Assembly (NCBI RefSeq): GCF_000315625.1
Contig: NW_005434471.1
Location: 1-64,000, forward strand
Length of the DNA stretch: 64,000 nucleotides
Source: Guillardia theta CCMP2712
Lineage: Eukaryota; Cryptophyceae; Pyrenomonadales; Geminigeraceae
Reading direction: 5' to 3'
Shown: piece by piece, positions 43,304 to 55,751 of the stretch
How the letters are laid out: each line of letters begins with the position of its first letter
How positions within the stretch are numbered: position 1 is the first letter of the stretch
Notes under the pieces: generated by a model
Database searches by the model: none
Seen by the model: the letters and a program-made list of their open reading frames with translations, nothing else
What the model was told of the DNA's origin: nothing
Program-made: the position numbers and the translations under genes

Positions 43304-45144
43304 CCTGCCATGCGTTGCTTTCCGGGGTCCCGCCATGATAAGTTTTCCCTCAACCTTAAACTTCTTCCTCTTCTCGCTCGAACTTGGCATTAGTGATCCC
43401 GCAAGATGCTCTGAGTGAAAGTTACCGTACAGCGGGGCCAGAGGCTTGGCCAGTAGCCGCTAAGGCTGCCACTGTTGAGACTGGCAGTGGCGACTGCAGT
43501 GCCGCGCCACAGCTGGCCAGCAGTGAACGGTTGGTGACTGACTGAGGCGGCCGCTCACTCAGCGGCAGCCATCCGACCGTCCGGCGGCGACTCGGTCGAC
43601 GGCCGCGGCGGCGGCCGGGCCCGGCCCCGCCGGGCGGCACTGCTGAGGGGGCCAGCAAGTAGTAGGGCGGCTGATCCGAGGCTTCACCCCGGGCGGCGCC
43701 GGGCCTGCTCGGCCCGGCCCGGCCGCTACTACGGGTGCTAGACTCCGACCCGGGCCGCCGGGCCCGGGCAGCCTCAGGCTGGCCCTCTCCGCCCGGCGGC
43801 GTCCGATCCGGGCCACGGCCGGCCGCACCGTGACGGCGTCAGCGACCGACTCAGCCGCGGCCCGGCGGCCCTGTTTCAAGTTTCGCTGTCCGACGCCCGG
43901 ACCGACTCTCATCTTTTCTCTCTGAGTACGGTTTCGCCCGGCCGCCGCCGGGTCACCGTCTCGGGGCGGCGGCGCCGGGGCCGCCCGGCCGCCGCCCCGG
44001 CCCCGGCGGTTGGGTGACTGTGAGCCGCTGACCGTCTCAGTCGCACGCGGCGGCAGCCCGGCCGCCCCGGGCCGGCGGCGCGGCTGGCCCCCGCCCCCCG
44101 CCGCGCCGGGCGGCCCGGGCCCGGGGGCTGCCAATGAGTCACAGTGCCGGCCAGTGTCCGACGCAGTGCCGGCGGTCACTGCGGATAAACTTCTCGGTGA
44201 TTTTCAAGTTATATTATTAACTAGTAACGAGGCCCCTGAAAACAACATTTCAATCAACTTGGCAATCTCGGACATTCATAATTTCGCCGAATTTGAAATC
44301 ACGGTCAACGGGGCGGCACGGCTTGCAAGTTGCACTCGCCGCAGGAAGATCCACGGAGTCAGTATCCGAAGTATCCGACAACGGCGGCGTCACGGCGTGG
44401 TTCCAAGTACCGCCGTACGCCGGTACAATTTTGAACTTGGAAAGTTCCGACTCTTTTCAGTGCCCGGCCGGGATTCCGTACCGTAGTACCGACGACGGTA
44501 GGCACCGTGGTACGCCGGGTAGTGACGTTTCCTATACATCCGAGTCAAGTTAAGTTGCTTTTGATGCCGCAGCGTCCTCAAGTTCAAATCTCCGCGGCTT
44601 AGGTCGCGCGGCCGGCGGCCGGGCCCGGCGGGCCGGGCGCGGCCGGGCCCGGCCCGATCGGATTGGGACTCCGGGACCCGGGCCCGGATCGGACTGGGCC
44701 GCCCGACTCCGGGACCCGGCGACCCGGCGGCCCGGCCAGGCCCGGTGACTCCTCGATCGGACCGTGGCGTGACATGTCACTTCAAGGAACCTGGTGACCA
44801 GCCACTTTACCGGTCGAACCACCCCTGATTCCGTGTACCCCCACCTCAAGTCTGCCTTTCTCCCACCCCCTGTTTTCACTCACTTTTACACCCCCTTTCA
44901 GAGAATTTCCCCTCCCCACCCCCATTGTGTAGCCCTTGTTTTCCCTGACATGGTATCTCACGAGAGTAGGTGAGAAAGGTGGTAGCTGAATTGGGTGGGT
45001 GGATCATGGTACAAACAGGGGGTATATACAAAGGGTGGGGTAGTAGAACCGGGGTAGACAGAGGGTGGGGTAGAGTCCATAAAACTCCCGTGCTTCCCTG
45101 CCCTCGCTCTCGTCTCCCTGCTGTCAGTAGCCGTCAACCTTGCC
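43304..45144. other. Intergenic DNA, large GC-rich block then C-rich block
   Basis: 43540-44190 is extremely GC-rich (mostly CCGG, GGCCC and CGGCGGC words) and the long open frames in it reflect composition. 44560-44760 is a second block, including GGCCGGGCCCGGCCCG. 44820-45080 is C-rich with GGGTGGGGTAG words. Short inverted repeats such as GCCACTGTTGAGACTGGCAGTGGC occur near 43470-43493. No gene seen. Confidence 0.6.
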
Positions 45145-45960
45145 ATGTCCTGGACGGACAGCATCGTCCCCTACCTCCTTGCAACAGGCCCCTGCACCCT
45201 CGTCGAGATCGGACAACGAGTCCCCAGGCCTGCGTCAGAGAGTCGGCAGCTGTCTGCTGTAGTCAGATCAGATCCTCGGCTTGTGATATCGCCTGAGGGG
45301 CTGGTGTCAGTCAGAAGCGTCACGGCAGGGAGAGAAGGAGGGGCGCAGCTGGTACCAGTGGCGACGGCTATCGGAGGAGGAGGAAGGAGGGGACGAAGCG
45401 GTGCTTCGACAGCGGCTTCAAGGCATACTGCCATGTCCTGGACGGACAGCATCGTCCCCTACCTCCTTGCAACAGGCCCCTGCACCCTTGGCGAGCTTGG
45501 CTCTAGAGTCCCCAGGCCTGCGTCAGAGAGTCGGCAGCTGTCTGCTGTAGTCAGATCAGATCCTCGGCTTGTGATATCGCCTGAGGGGCTGGTGTCAGTC
45601 AGAAGCGTCACGGCAGGGAGCGAAGGAGGGGTGCAGCTGGTTCTAGAACAGAATGGCGTAAGCCAACCAGTGGCGACGGCTATCGGAGGAGGAGGAAGGA
45701 GGGGACGAAGCGGTGCTTCGACAACGGCTTCAAGGCATACTGCCATGTCCTGGACGGACAGCATCGTCCCCTACCTCCTTGCAACAGGCCCCTGCACCCT
45801 TGGCGAGCTTGGCTCTAGAGTCCCCAGGCCTGCGTCAGAGAGTCGGCAGCTGTCTGCTGTAGTCAGATCAGATCCTCGGCTTGTGATATCGCCTGAGGGG
45901 CTGGTGTCAGTCAGAAGCGTCACGGCAGGGAGCGAAGGAGGGGCGCAGCTGGCTGCAAGA
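45145..45960 (+). repeat. 288/312-bp coding tandem repeat, 2.7 copies
   Basis: Starts at 45145, 45433 and 45745. Copies 2 and 3 are almost identical through about 210 bp. Copy 2 carries 24 extra bases (around 45640-45668, encoding LEQNGVSQ) absent from copy 1. Near-identity at silent sites implies very recent duplication or gene conversion. Confidence 0.93.
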
Positions 45961-48677
45961 GGAGGAGCAGCACCGGGACAGAGGGTTAGCAGAGGACAAG
46001 GAGCTTCAGGCCCTGGCGCTCCAGGCGTTGATGCAGAGATGAATGACAACGAAGAGGAGTCAGCTGGAACTAGAGCTTGGGATGATAAACAGATGCTCGA
46101 GGATATGCACGGGGTTTGGATCGACGAGAACGTTTGCCGGCTCCACAAGGACGAGCTGGGAAGACCGAAGGGATACGCGAAGGAGAAAGTTACGTGCGTG
46201 GTGACGATCAAACGCTTGAGTGGAGATCCGGTGCACCTGCTGGGGCTGTCGCTCAAGTCCGACGCGTTGGAGTTGATGGAGGGCGTCATGGAGCCTCCCC
46301 CGGCCCTTGCTCAAGGAGACTGTGTGCAGTTGGACGTGGAATTCCTGCCGCAGGTATGCTGACGCGCGTCAAGGTGAGGGGAGATGACGGGATGCGAGCA
46401 GGTGTACGGGCTTCTTGTTGGGGTCTTGGACTTCAACTTCTCCATCGGCCAGGACGAGAAATTCACCATCTCCCGCAACGTGTCCTTGCGCTGCTGCCAT
46501 GCCGACGAGATGAACCTTTTGGGCAGCCGGTACGAGCCCAAGCCATCCGTGTCCCTTCCTCAAGGAGTCGTGGCCTACACGGAGTTCCCTCCAAGCTCCT
46601 CGCACTTTGTTATTCGCCTAGAGGCTAACGAGAAGGCGATCGTGCGCGAGCTGGAGCAACTGACGAGAGAGCAGCTGAACGTCGTCTTACTCACCCTCAG
46701 GGCCCAGCTGCCAACCACCTACTATGCCTTCTTCTCTCGCCTCGTCACTCTTGAGCACATCGCCAGCTGCAAGAAGGTCACCAAGGAAGGCTACTTTGCG
46801 AACGCGATGCTGCAAGCCGAAGGCAATCTCCATGCTCTCTTCATCGATGGGCTGGCAGAGCGGAGGCCGTCGATCATGCGAGGAGATAGCGTCCAAGTTT
46901 GGCATGACCCCCAGGAGAAGTACAGGGGGTACGTGCAAGCCGTGCGGAGAGACAGCGTGTTGCTCAAGTTCCCCAAGCAGTTCATGTCGCTGTACAGCAA
47001 GAGAGAGAGACTGGACCTCTTCTTCGAGCCCAACACTTACAGCGTTAGGATGCATCTCCAATGCCTCCGCCTCTCCCACGATTATTGTGAAAACCTCTTT
47101 CCTGCTCTTGCCGACAAAGAAAGGGAGGGTGAAGAGTTTGTAGAAGAGTCGTTTCAGCCCTTCAACTCCAACCTCAACGCCGAACAGACGCATGCAGTGG
47201 GTCGTATCTTCCACCATGTTCTTTATTCCGCCTCGGTCTCTCCCTACATCGTCTTCGGACCTCCTGGTTGTCTTGCCTTGCTTCTCTTGTGTTCTCTGAC
47301 AGCCCCTTCATGCTCCAGGCACTGGAAAGTCTGTCACGGTCGTGGAAGCCATTCTCCAGCTGTACTTCAACTCCGACGTCAACATACTTGCTTGCGCACC
47401 CTCCAACTCAGCTGCTGATCTTCTCGTCCAGCGTCTGAGCAACTCGCTCGGCACCCAGACGATGTTCCGACACATGGCTTCTACTCGGCAGGTTGAGGAG
47501 ATCTCCAGCACGGTTCTCAGCTACAGCAACTACAACGAAGAAAACGAGCGATTTGAGTTCCCTGGCTTGTCAAACTTCATGGACTATCGCGTCGTCGTCT
47601 CGACCTGCAACGCAGCTATGGCGCTGTACAACCATGGCGTGCATAGAAATCACTTTGACGTCGTGTTCATGGACGAGGCTGGCACAGCCCATGAGGTGGA
47701 GGCTGCTGGCGCTGCTTGTGCTCTCCTGGGCAGGTCAGGCAAGTTGGTGCTGGCAGGAGACCCCAAGCAGCTGGGGCCTGTCGTCCTCTCTGAGCCCGCC
47801 AGTCAGAATGGACTGTCCGTCTCTCTGCTGGAGCGACTCATGGAGCATGATCTGTACCAGCTGAAAAACGGAGAGTTCGACCCCAGTCACGTCACTATGC
47901 TGCAAAGAAACTATCGATCTCACCCTGCCATCATCAAGTTCCCCAGCGATCGATTCTACCTCGGCAAGCTCACGGCGCATGGCGATGAGCGGCAGGTGAT
48001 GTCGTTGGCTGACTGGGAGCACCTGCCGTGCAGGGGCTTCCCCATCATCGTCAAGTGCGTGGAGGGCATCAACGAGCAGGAGGAGTCCAGCCCCTCCTGG
48101 TTCAACACGACTGAGTGTCTGGAGGTGGTCAACTACATCCAGCTGCTCCTCTCGAGCCGGCCAGACGTGCTGCCGTCAGACATCGGGGTCATCAGCCCAT
48201 ACGATAGGCAGGTGAAGAAGATACGGCAGCTGATCACCAGTAAGAACATCCCGCAAGGGGAGCTGGGAATTAAGGTCAACCGTCGCGTGTTAAGACTGCT
48301 GTCCGGTCTGATTCTCAGCTGCAGGTTGGCACTACCGAGCTGTTCCAGGGCCTTGAGAGGCGCGTCATTATCATCTCCACCGTCCGCAGCGACCCCTTGC
48401 TCCTTCAGTCTGACGACCGCTTCAACCTGGGCTTCGTCAACTCGGCCAAGAGGTAACATGCCAGTGCCTCTGCCAACGGCCAGCTGAGCCTGAGGGTCGT
48501 GACACGTGGGGCAGGTTCAACGTGGCAGTGACGAGGGCGCAGTGCCTGATGATAGTCATCGGAAACCTCAAGTGCCTGGCCAAGGACAGCTTGTGGAAGG
48601 ACTTCTTGACCTACTGCAACGACCATGGGGCTCTTATCTCTGATCGCAGCAACCATGACAGATGCTGTATCCTGTAG
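45145..48677 (+). CDS. MOV10/SDE3-type SF1 RNA helicase with triplicated N-terminal module
   Basis: MOV10, SDE3 and Armitage helicases act in RNA silencing, decay and transposon control. All SF1B motifs are present: GPPGTGKS (split by an intron at 47267-47318), [70 protein letters not shown] and [17 protein letters not shown]. The spacing and [17 protein letters not shown] favour MOV10/SDE3 over UPF1. The N-terminus has three nearly identical ~100-residue modules starting at 45145, 45433 and 45745 ([20 protein letters not shown], then [20 protein letters not shown]), which look like small winged-helix domains, possibly LOTUS-like. Introns lie near 46353-46402, 47267-47318, 48271-48324 and 48453-48514. 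The protein ends DRCCIL and TAG 48675-48677, a CaaX-type end with Leu last. Confidence 0.85.
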
Positions 48678-48912
48678 AAGCCGAAGTTCGAGAGCTGAGA
48701 GATCGAGAGATAAAGCTGGGAAGAGAGCTGAGAGATCGAGAGCTGAGAAGAGAGAGGGTAGAGCATACCATCACGTGAGCATGCCGGTATCCTGACTATT
48801 ACAATTGAACTCACTCTTTTCTCTTTTACTGGAAATAACACAAAGAACAATGCTGGGAGGGCAACCCCTCCGTACTCTACAATATCCCCCTCATCATCAA
48901 CAACTTCAGCTC

Positions 48913-51900
48913 TCAAGACGAAGCATTTTCCTCTCCCGATCCCACCTCCGTCCACATAGCCTGTCTGCAGCTATCACACCCCATCCTCTTGTCTATCTCC
49001 ACGTCCGCTTGCTCCTTTCCTGCCCATCCGTTCTTCTCCAGCAGAGACACCATGACCTTGGTGCTAGCTTCAAGCGCAGCTTCTGCCGACCTGCAGCAGG
49101 GGGAGGGAGGGACGGGGCAATTGGCGAGGGCAGGGCAAAAGCAAGGAGCGGACCATTCGTATAAAGACACACCAGAGTTCTCACTGCCCAGGGACCTGGT
49201 GGAGGCCTCTGACGCCACAGTCATCAAGTCAGCCGCGTCTTTCCCTCCCGTTTGATTGCAGTCCAGTAGGAAGGGATGCGGAGTCTGCTCGTCAGGGCTT
49301 AGAGAATCTCCTTCGCAGCAGCACCTCGTCTTGTTCCCTGACTTGGTTCCCATGGTATCTCCCGTCTCGTGGTAAAAGGCTCGGCAGCTGGAGGAGGAGC
49401 AGTCACTGCTAGGAAGCGCATCTTCGCTGTGGTCTCTCGGCGTGTCATTGTCGCTCTCCTCAGTGATCAAGGCCTCCTTCCACAGCTTCAGGTTCTCCCC
49501 CACCGCCCTGCGATCTCGTTGCCTCCTGCACTTGGCCAGCGCCACCTTGTTCCTCTGCGAGCGCTCGGCCACGTCCAGCCAGGCGTCGATGAGCTTCTGC
49601 TTGAGGTTCCGCGAGTAGAGCAGGTCCACATCATTACTTTGCGGTAATGGACGGTAATTAAGGGCGTTGAGCATGGCAGGGGGAAGGCCGTAGCTTTCAC
49701 TGGAGACAACACACGCAGCCATCGCTGGCTCCTGCTGACTTGCCCCTTCCTCCTCCCTCTCTCGTCCGTGACCATCCCCACCATCGTGAATCTCTAGCCG
49801 CAAATTCCGTTTTGCAATCAGCAGCTCCAAGTTAGAATTGCCCTGCTGGCTACTTCTGCTCTGCGGCAGTGATGCTTCAACAGCTTCTCCCCCCTGCTCC
49901 CCACTTGCATGATCCTTGCTTGCACTTCCTTCGCACGCCACCATCTCCTCTTCTGCAGCTCGTACCGAGCTTTCTCCCACAAAGTTTCTGCTCCCTGCCT
50001 CTCTTCCGTGATACTGTCCAAAGTCATTGACAGTGAGCCTGACGCCGCTGTTGCTCAGTTGCTCCACGTCCAGCTCGTCATCGCTGACCTCACTGAACAT
50101 TCCTCCGAAGCCGTTGAGCTCCACGTCACTGTAGCGGTTGCTGTCGTGATCAGACGCGTAGCTCGACGTCACCTCGTGATCGATCTCCGCCTCGCAGTCG
50201 ATCTCCGCACTCATCTGCTCGGAGGAAGCTCGTCGAGACGAGCGGGAAAATTGCGAGCTGTCACGAGAGTATGCGCTACTGCGAGAGTGAAAGCTTGCGA
50301 CACTACATGCATCCGAGTGATGGTCTGCAATGCCATCCTCCTCGAAGTCCGAGGGATCCCAACACTCGTCGTTGTCATCTGCCCCTGTCTCGCTGTGCTT
50401 AAACGAATGTTTCTTGGTGGATGCCGAAGACGATTCGAACGGCAGTTCTTGGAGGGAAGCCTCGCCCTCCATGCTCTTACTATGGATGGAACCAGGTTTC
50501 ACCTCCTCCACGTCTGCTGGACTCTCTTCTTGCATGTCTTGGATCCACAGCAGCGAGAGGAGCCGATTGGCCATGTTTTGCGTATCGGCATGCGCTGAAA
50601 CGCGCGAGATGCGAGACAGCAGCTCTTTGGTCGCCAGGTCGTAGACCAGTTGACATCGGCAGCAGTCATGAGAGCAGAGGGACGACAGGGCAGACAGCGT
50701 GAGCTGCAGGAAGCTCTCTTCGTGCTGTGCTGCCCCGCGATGCCTTGGGGTGGTGCAGGTCGAGCTAAGCGGCGAGCTCTGATTTGATCCCCCAACGGGC
50801 ATCGGGCTTCGCGGGTTCCCTGAAGGGAACGACTTTTGCAGTTCAAGCTCGAAGGGGGAGGGAGTGGGGATGAGCTTGAGAGAGAGCGTCTCCACCAGCT
50901 GCAGCAGGAGCCTGAGCCCGTTGTCTGCCGCAAACTTGAGCTGGTTTTCTGGGGCGCGCATGGCGACATTTCCGATGGCCCGCACAGCTTGGACGGCTGT
51001 CCGCTCTGGAGGAGAGCTGGAGATCACACGAAGCAGAACCTCGCAGCCTCCTGCGTTGCCGATCAGCGACCTGTTGGTTCGGTTCTTCTTGCAGATGTTC
51101 CCGATTGCTGCACAAGCCTGGAGGAGGAGGTCAGAGCAGAAGTAAGCAAAGGGTGCACGAGACCTGCTCCAAGACACGATCCTGTTCACTCAGTTGACAC
51201 ACTCTGACAAGAACTTCGCATCCTCCCACCTCCCCCACCCGAATGCGATTGGCATCATTCTCAAAGGTGAAGTTGCAGATGGCTGCGCATACTTGCTCCA
51301 CTACCGTCCCCTCGGGGTCGATGATTTGCTTCATCAGGACCTTCCTCAGGGTCGAAACGAAAACTTCCGCCCCGCTCACAGAAGCCACTTGCGTTTGCGC
51401 CTTGTGGTTACACATGAAGTTGGACAGGGCACGTGCAGTTTGCTCTGCCATCTTGTTGTGGTTGGCCACCCGGAGAAGGTCCATCAGGACGATGTATCCC
51501 TCACAGGAAGCAAAGACGTCATGCAGGCTTTCCGATGCCAGAAGGACACAGATAGCGTTTGTCGCCTGGATGACAAAGGAGAGATCTCTCTCTTCCCTCA
51601 GGGTCTTGGTCAACGACTCCATGGCCCCGCAGCTGGAAGATCGAAGCACAAGATCATAGTCGTTCGCACAGAGATGGTACAAGGTCGATGTTGCTTCTAG
51701 TCTGATGTCCGTGTTGGCCTTTTTGAGCAGCTCCACCAGCACCTGACAACAGTTGAGTCACAGCAGCAACTTTCCTTGAGAAGCTCAACCTCAGCCGCAT
51801 CATCCGAGCTTTCAAAAAGCACCACATTGTCCCAGGTAGGATCATCCCTGCCCATACTCCAAGCCTCGACGAGTGTACGAAGGGCTGAAACAACAGGAAG

Positions 51901-52394
51901 CACAACCTTGCTGAGCATCAGCGTACAGAACAAAGACAGTAAACCAAGAGATGACTACCTGATTGTTCCTTGTCCGCCGCAGCAGCGCCAGAAGCGACGA
52001 AGGGCCACCCAACTTCACGACGCGCATACAAGCTTCCTTGCTGTTGGCTTGCAGCATTCTGAGAACCTATGATCATAAGGCCATTACTGGAAGTAAGAAA
52101 CAAAAGAAGGCGCTTACAAGAGCTGCACTGGAGACCACTTCATCATTGACTGACATTGAGATGAAGTGAACCAGCATATCCACACCACCCAGCGCCTGGA
52201 GAGGTCACGGATATTAAAACCTGAGCTCTAAAACCATCGACGCGTCTCACCACAAACTTCTTCTGCAGCATCGGAGTGGCACAGCGCTCCAGCGCATTCT
52301 GGGTGAACTGCGAGCAATCCTACGTCAAGATAACGAGGGACTGAAGGGAAGCATAACATACCTTAAGAGCTGCTGCATCCACAGGATCCAGCAT
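48913..52394 (-). CDS. Armadillo-repeat protein
   Basis: The start at 52394 gives MLDPVDAAALK, and six or more short exons lead into a long last exon ending at 48913. ARM/HEAT helices include ALGGVDMLVHFISMSVNDEV, VLRMLQANSKEACMRVVKLG followed by GPSSLLALLRRTRNNQ, TDIRLEATSTLYHLCANDYD, RALSNFMCNHKAQTQVASV, VCAAICNFTFENDANRIRVG and ACAAIGNICKKNRTNRSLIG. The remaining ~500 residues are acidic, Ser-rich and largely disordered (NDECWDPSDFEEDGIADHHS), with a short basic region, RSQRNKVALAKCRRQRDRRA. The architecture suggests a scaffold or adaptor. It could be compared with ciliary or nuclear ARM proteins, but I do not assign a family. Introns are about 45-70 nt. Confidence 0.75.
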
Positions 52395-52399
52395 GGCTC

Positions 52400-54000
52400 C
52401 CTCTAAAGTCTACCGTGGATCATTTCGGGATGGCCTGCACAGGCTCATGTCACGGCTGAGGTAGGGATGTACAAGATGTTAGCGATGCTTCCATGTTAGT
52501 GATGCTTTCTCATCTTAGTCGTGTACAGATATCACGGCATGCAATTAACTATCATCAAATGTTCTGCTCTCTTGCTCCGAACTTCATTTGACCTGTTGTA
52601 AGAAAGCTACCTTTAAACGCTGACGGCGTCCTCCACACTGAAATTGTTGATTTCTGACCTAAGCTTGCATTTCAAGGCTTTGATGTATCCGTCATATTCT
52701 TTCTAGAAAGGGCTTCCTACACATATTTCTAAAAAACTTTTTCATGAAATCGCTTTCAATGATAGCTTCTTTTTGTTTGGTTTACGCAACTTCCTCATTC
52801 TCAAGCATTCAAACTCACTTCATTGATTGTAAAATCGTTCAACACTGTTTCAAAATGACATATTTCTCGAAGTCCCACATTGCAGTAAATCTCCTGAGCC
52901 TGGTCTCATTTCTGGTGACCCGTTTCAGCGAAAAAGTATTGACCAGTTCAACGAACATTTCCACTAACTGCGTCATCCTAGATTATGACATTTGTCTTGA
53001 ACAACCATACTCCATTGTCTCATGTCCTCTTTTAGTTTTCATCTCTTTTCCCACTGTTATCATCTTTTTTCTTCCATTTTTCATCCGTCATCCCGTTCTC
53101 CTTCTACCACTTCTTGTCTTCATTGCCGCGGTTCACTCTCCGACTACCCCTACCCTACCCCCTACAAGTCATAACCCTACCCCTCAAATATTTCTGAGCA
53201 TCCGAAAGGAACCCTACCCCACAGAACCACCAGCCATTATAATGCACCCACCATAGATTTGTCCCTACACTTGCTTTTCAAAGGACCCGTGATTCCATGG
53301 AAACATACCCTACCCAATCCAATAACATGTACACAACACCCTCCCTTGGTGATGGTAATAACCCACCCTTCCCCACCCTTCAACCCAAGGACCCACAGTT
53401 GAAGCCTTGGTCGGATGGCGGGTTGTGAAGGGGGTAGTTTTGTGTACTTTGTACATTTATGGGTACAAGCTGTCCTCGGATGGGTGGGGTGGTATGTGGA
53501 CCCCTTGATTGCTCTGGTAAGAGCAGGGATGTGGGAAAGGCAAGGGTGAACTTTTGGGGTGGGGTACTTCTGTATCCGCAGAGGGATTTTTGAAAGCGGG
53601 GAAGACCATGAGTCTGAAGTAGGGTGGGTGGATACCCCTACCCCCATTTCCTAAAAAGAATCCATATTCAGAACTTGTGGACCACCCGGTCCTCTCAAAA
53701 AAAGTACCCTGGGGTAGTCAAACAACTTATTACATACCCCCTGACCACCCCCATGAATCTCAAATCAACAAAACGAACCCACCACCCACCCTTCGTCCGA
53801 CCACTACCGCTTGAAAATGGCTGACCTCCCATATGCCGAGGTACCACCCCGGGTTAACTTGATAGTACACATGGTGTCTGAGTACCCTACCCCATCTTAA
53901 TATACACCCCACCTTGAGTTTCCACCCCAAGGTTCGGTACCTTTTGTGTTCGGAAGGGATGCAGTACCCTACCCCTGTCACTGACGCTACTCCTCTATTA
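52400..54000. other. Intergenic, T-rich then C-rich DNA
   Basis: 52400-53130 is T-rich, with a hydrophobic frame (52744-53256) that I attribute to composition. 53130-53990 is a long block of CCCTACCCC / GGGTGGGGTA words, the largest such block in the window. No gene. Confidence 0.5.
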
Positions 54001-54908
54001 TAAATTCACAAGTGTCGGGGTACTCCCCACTGATCCAAAGTTCAGTGCCGCGACCGTACTGAGTACTGCACTGAGCCTGAGCATCATCGGCGGTCGGAAT
54101 CCCCGGCGGGCCGGCCCGGCCCAGCCTGCCAGTCGGCGGACTCCGACAGCCTCGCCATCGCCGTCTCTGGTTGACGCTGCTACTAGTCTAGAGCAGGCTG
54201 ATCGAAGTTTGGGAATTGCGTATGTGATCAATTCTCAATCAACAAGCAAGCCTTGAAGACTTACCGTACCATCGGCAATTGTGAACAAGTTTCAGTGACA
54301 CTAACAGGAGTTACCCGGATTTGATTTACTATAAAGTAGGCACTCCGGGAGTATCCACGTATGTCACAGTGAGATAACACGACTGAGAGTATTATACAAT
54401 CACTGTAATTGTCTCTGAGTGTCACTTTGGATACACACGTAACTTAATGTTCATCCCCGTGTTGTGCATTACCCACGGCGAGAGTACTTGAAACGTAGAG
54501 ATTGGATAGGGAAAAAGGCAGCCCGATTGGTACGGTAACTTGGTTTCTTTTTAGGGACCAAACTGGTATTCGGAAGAAACTTTCAAGTTCCGAACGGTTC
54601 AGAGTTCCAATCATCAATACCAAGACCCTTTCCAGTCCCCGAGTCAGCAGCCTTTACAGTGGTACTGTCAGTGATTGCTGATGTACTCGCTGTAGTCACT
54701 GGATGATCATCAGATGGCATATGGTACGAGCATTAAAACTCCCCATATCGGACTTTTACAGCATCACTGGTCTGTGATCATGCGACCGAGACCGTCCGTC
54801 GGTCCACCCGGCCGCTGCGGGCCGTGCGGCCGGTCGGATCCTGGCAGCAAGGCAAGTTCGCGCCGCCCGCCGCTCGGGGGCTCGGTCCTGGCACCGCCGG
54901 TCCTCCCA
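54000..54908. other. Intergenic, GC-rich block and unique sequence
   Basis: 54040-54200 and 54790-54900 are GC-rich (GGCGGGCCGGCCCGGCCC). The intervening sequence has no convincing frame. Confidence 0.5.
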
Positions 54909-55751
54909 CATGACCAGCGCCCCGCCACGCCGTGGTCGCCACTCCAAGCGACGGCAAGGCCGCGGCACTTCTCAGCAGCCTGCACGCGGCTCGCAGCAAA
55001 GCAGCGACGGCAGCGACGGGAACTTCGGAAGGGGGCGGGGTCGGGGAGCTCGTGAGGGAGGGGGTTTGCGCGTGCGCTTGTAGAGTGTAAGATAAGAGGG
55101 GGCGAGGGAGGATGTGAAGTATGAATCAACTTGGGGAAGTAAGCTAATGCGCAGCCCGACAATGGAAAAACACTGTAGGGAAGCAGACATGCTAGATCTT
55201 GACAAGTTACGCGGTCAGAGAGCTTTATGACTCGCGTTGATACTCTTGAAGTACTCATGGTATGACAGAGCAGGAAGTTTTCGATCGTCGCAGTGCTTGG
55301 TTCTGCTATGAAAAGCCTCCTGGTACATGAGGCTCTTATTCGAGGAAAGAATCATCCTGTGTGGGTCTCAGGCAGGCAAAAAGTGTCAAGTCATGGCGAA
55401 GCTCCGCAATTTCATCTTAGAGGAGACCAGAGACGTGACGACTCTAGAGCTGTTCACTGACGACTGCCTAGTCCCAGTTCAGGCAAACTAAGCGTCCCAA
55501 CACGAATTACATCATTGTACTTTCATTCATACTTCACACCCTCCCTCTGTGCCCCCTCTTATCTTACACTCTACAAGCGCACGCGCAAACCCCCCTCCCT
55601 CACGAGCTCCCTGACCCCGCCCCCTTTCCCGTCGCTGCCGTCGCTGCCGTCGCTGCCGTCGCTGCTTTGCTGCAAGCCGCGTGCAGGCTGCTGAGCAGCG
55701 CCTTGCCGTCGTTTGGAGTGGCGACCCGTGTGGCGGGGTGCTGGTCATGTG
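54909..55751. repeat. Large inverted repeat, ~215-bp arms with ~400-bp spacer
   Basis: The left arm (54909-55123) and right arm (55528-55751) are inverse copies with scattered mismatches and a small expansion of the GTCGCTGCC unit on the right. Shared stretches include CTTGTAGAGTGTAAGATAAG and GGGAGCTCGTGAGGGAGG-like sequence. The spacer (55124-55527) has frames of 50 residues or less, such as one from 55309 starting MKSLLVHEALIRGKNHPVWV, and no recognised gene. It resembles a foldback element or a captured-sequence TIR element. Confidence 0.75.

Noticed and set aside
43559-44486. Long Arg/Pro/Gly-rich frames on both strands
   Set aside because: Extreme GC content removes stop codons in all frames; no domain, splice pattern or start context supports a gene.
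52744-53256. Hydrophobic 170-residue frame as a membrane protein
   Set aside because: The region is T-rich and runs into CCCTACCCC repeats; hydrophobicity is expected from T-rich codons and nothing else supports a gene.
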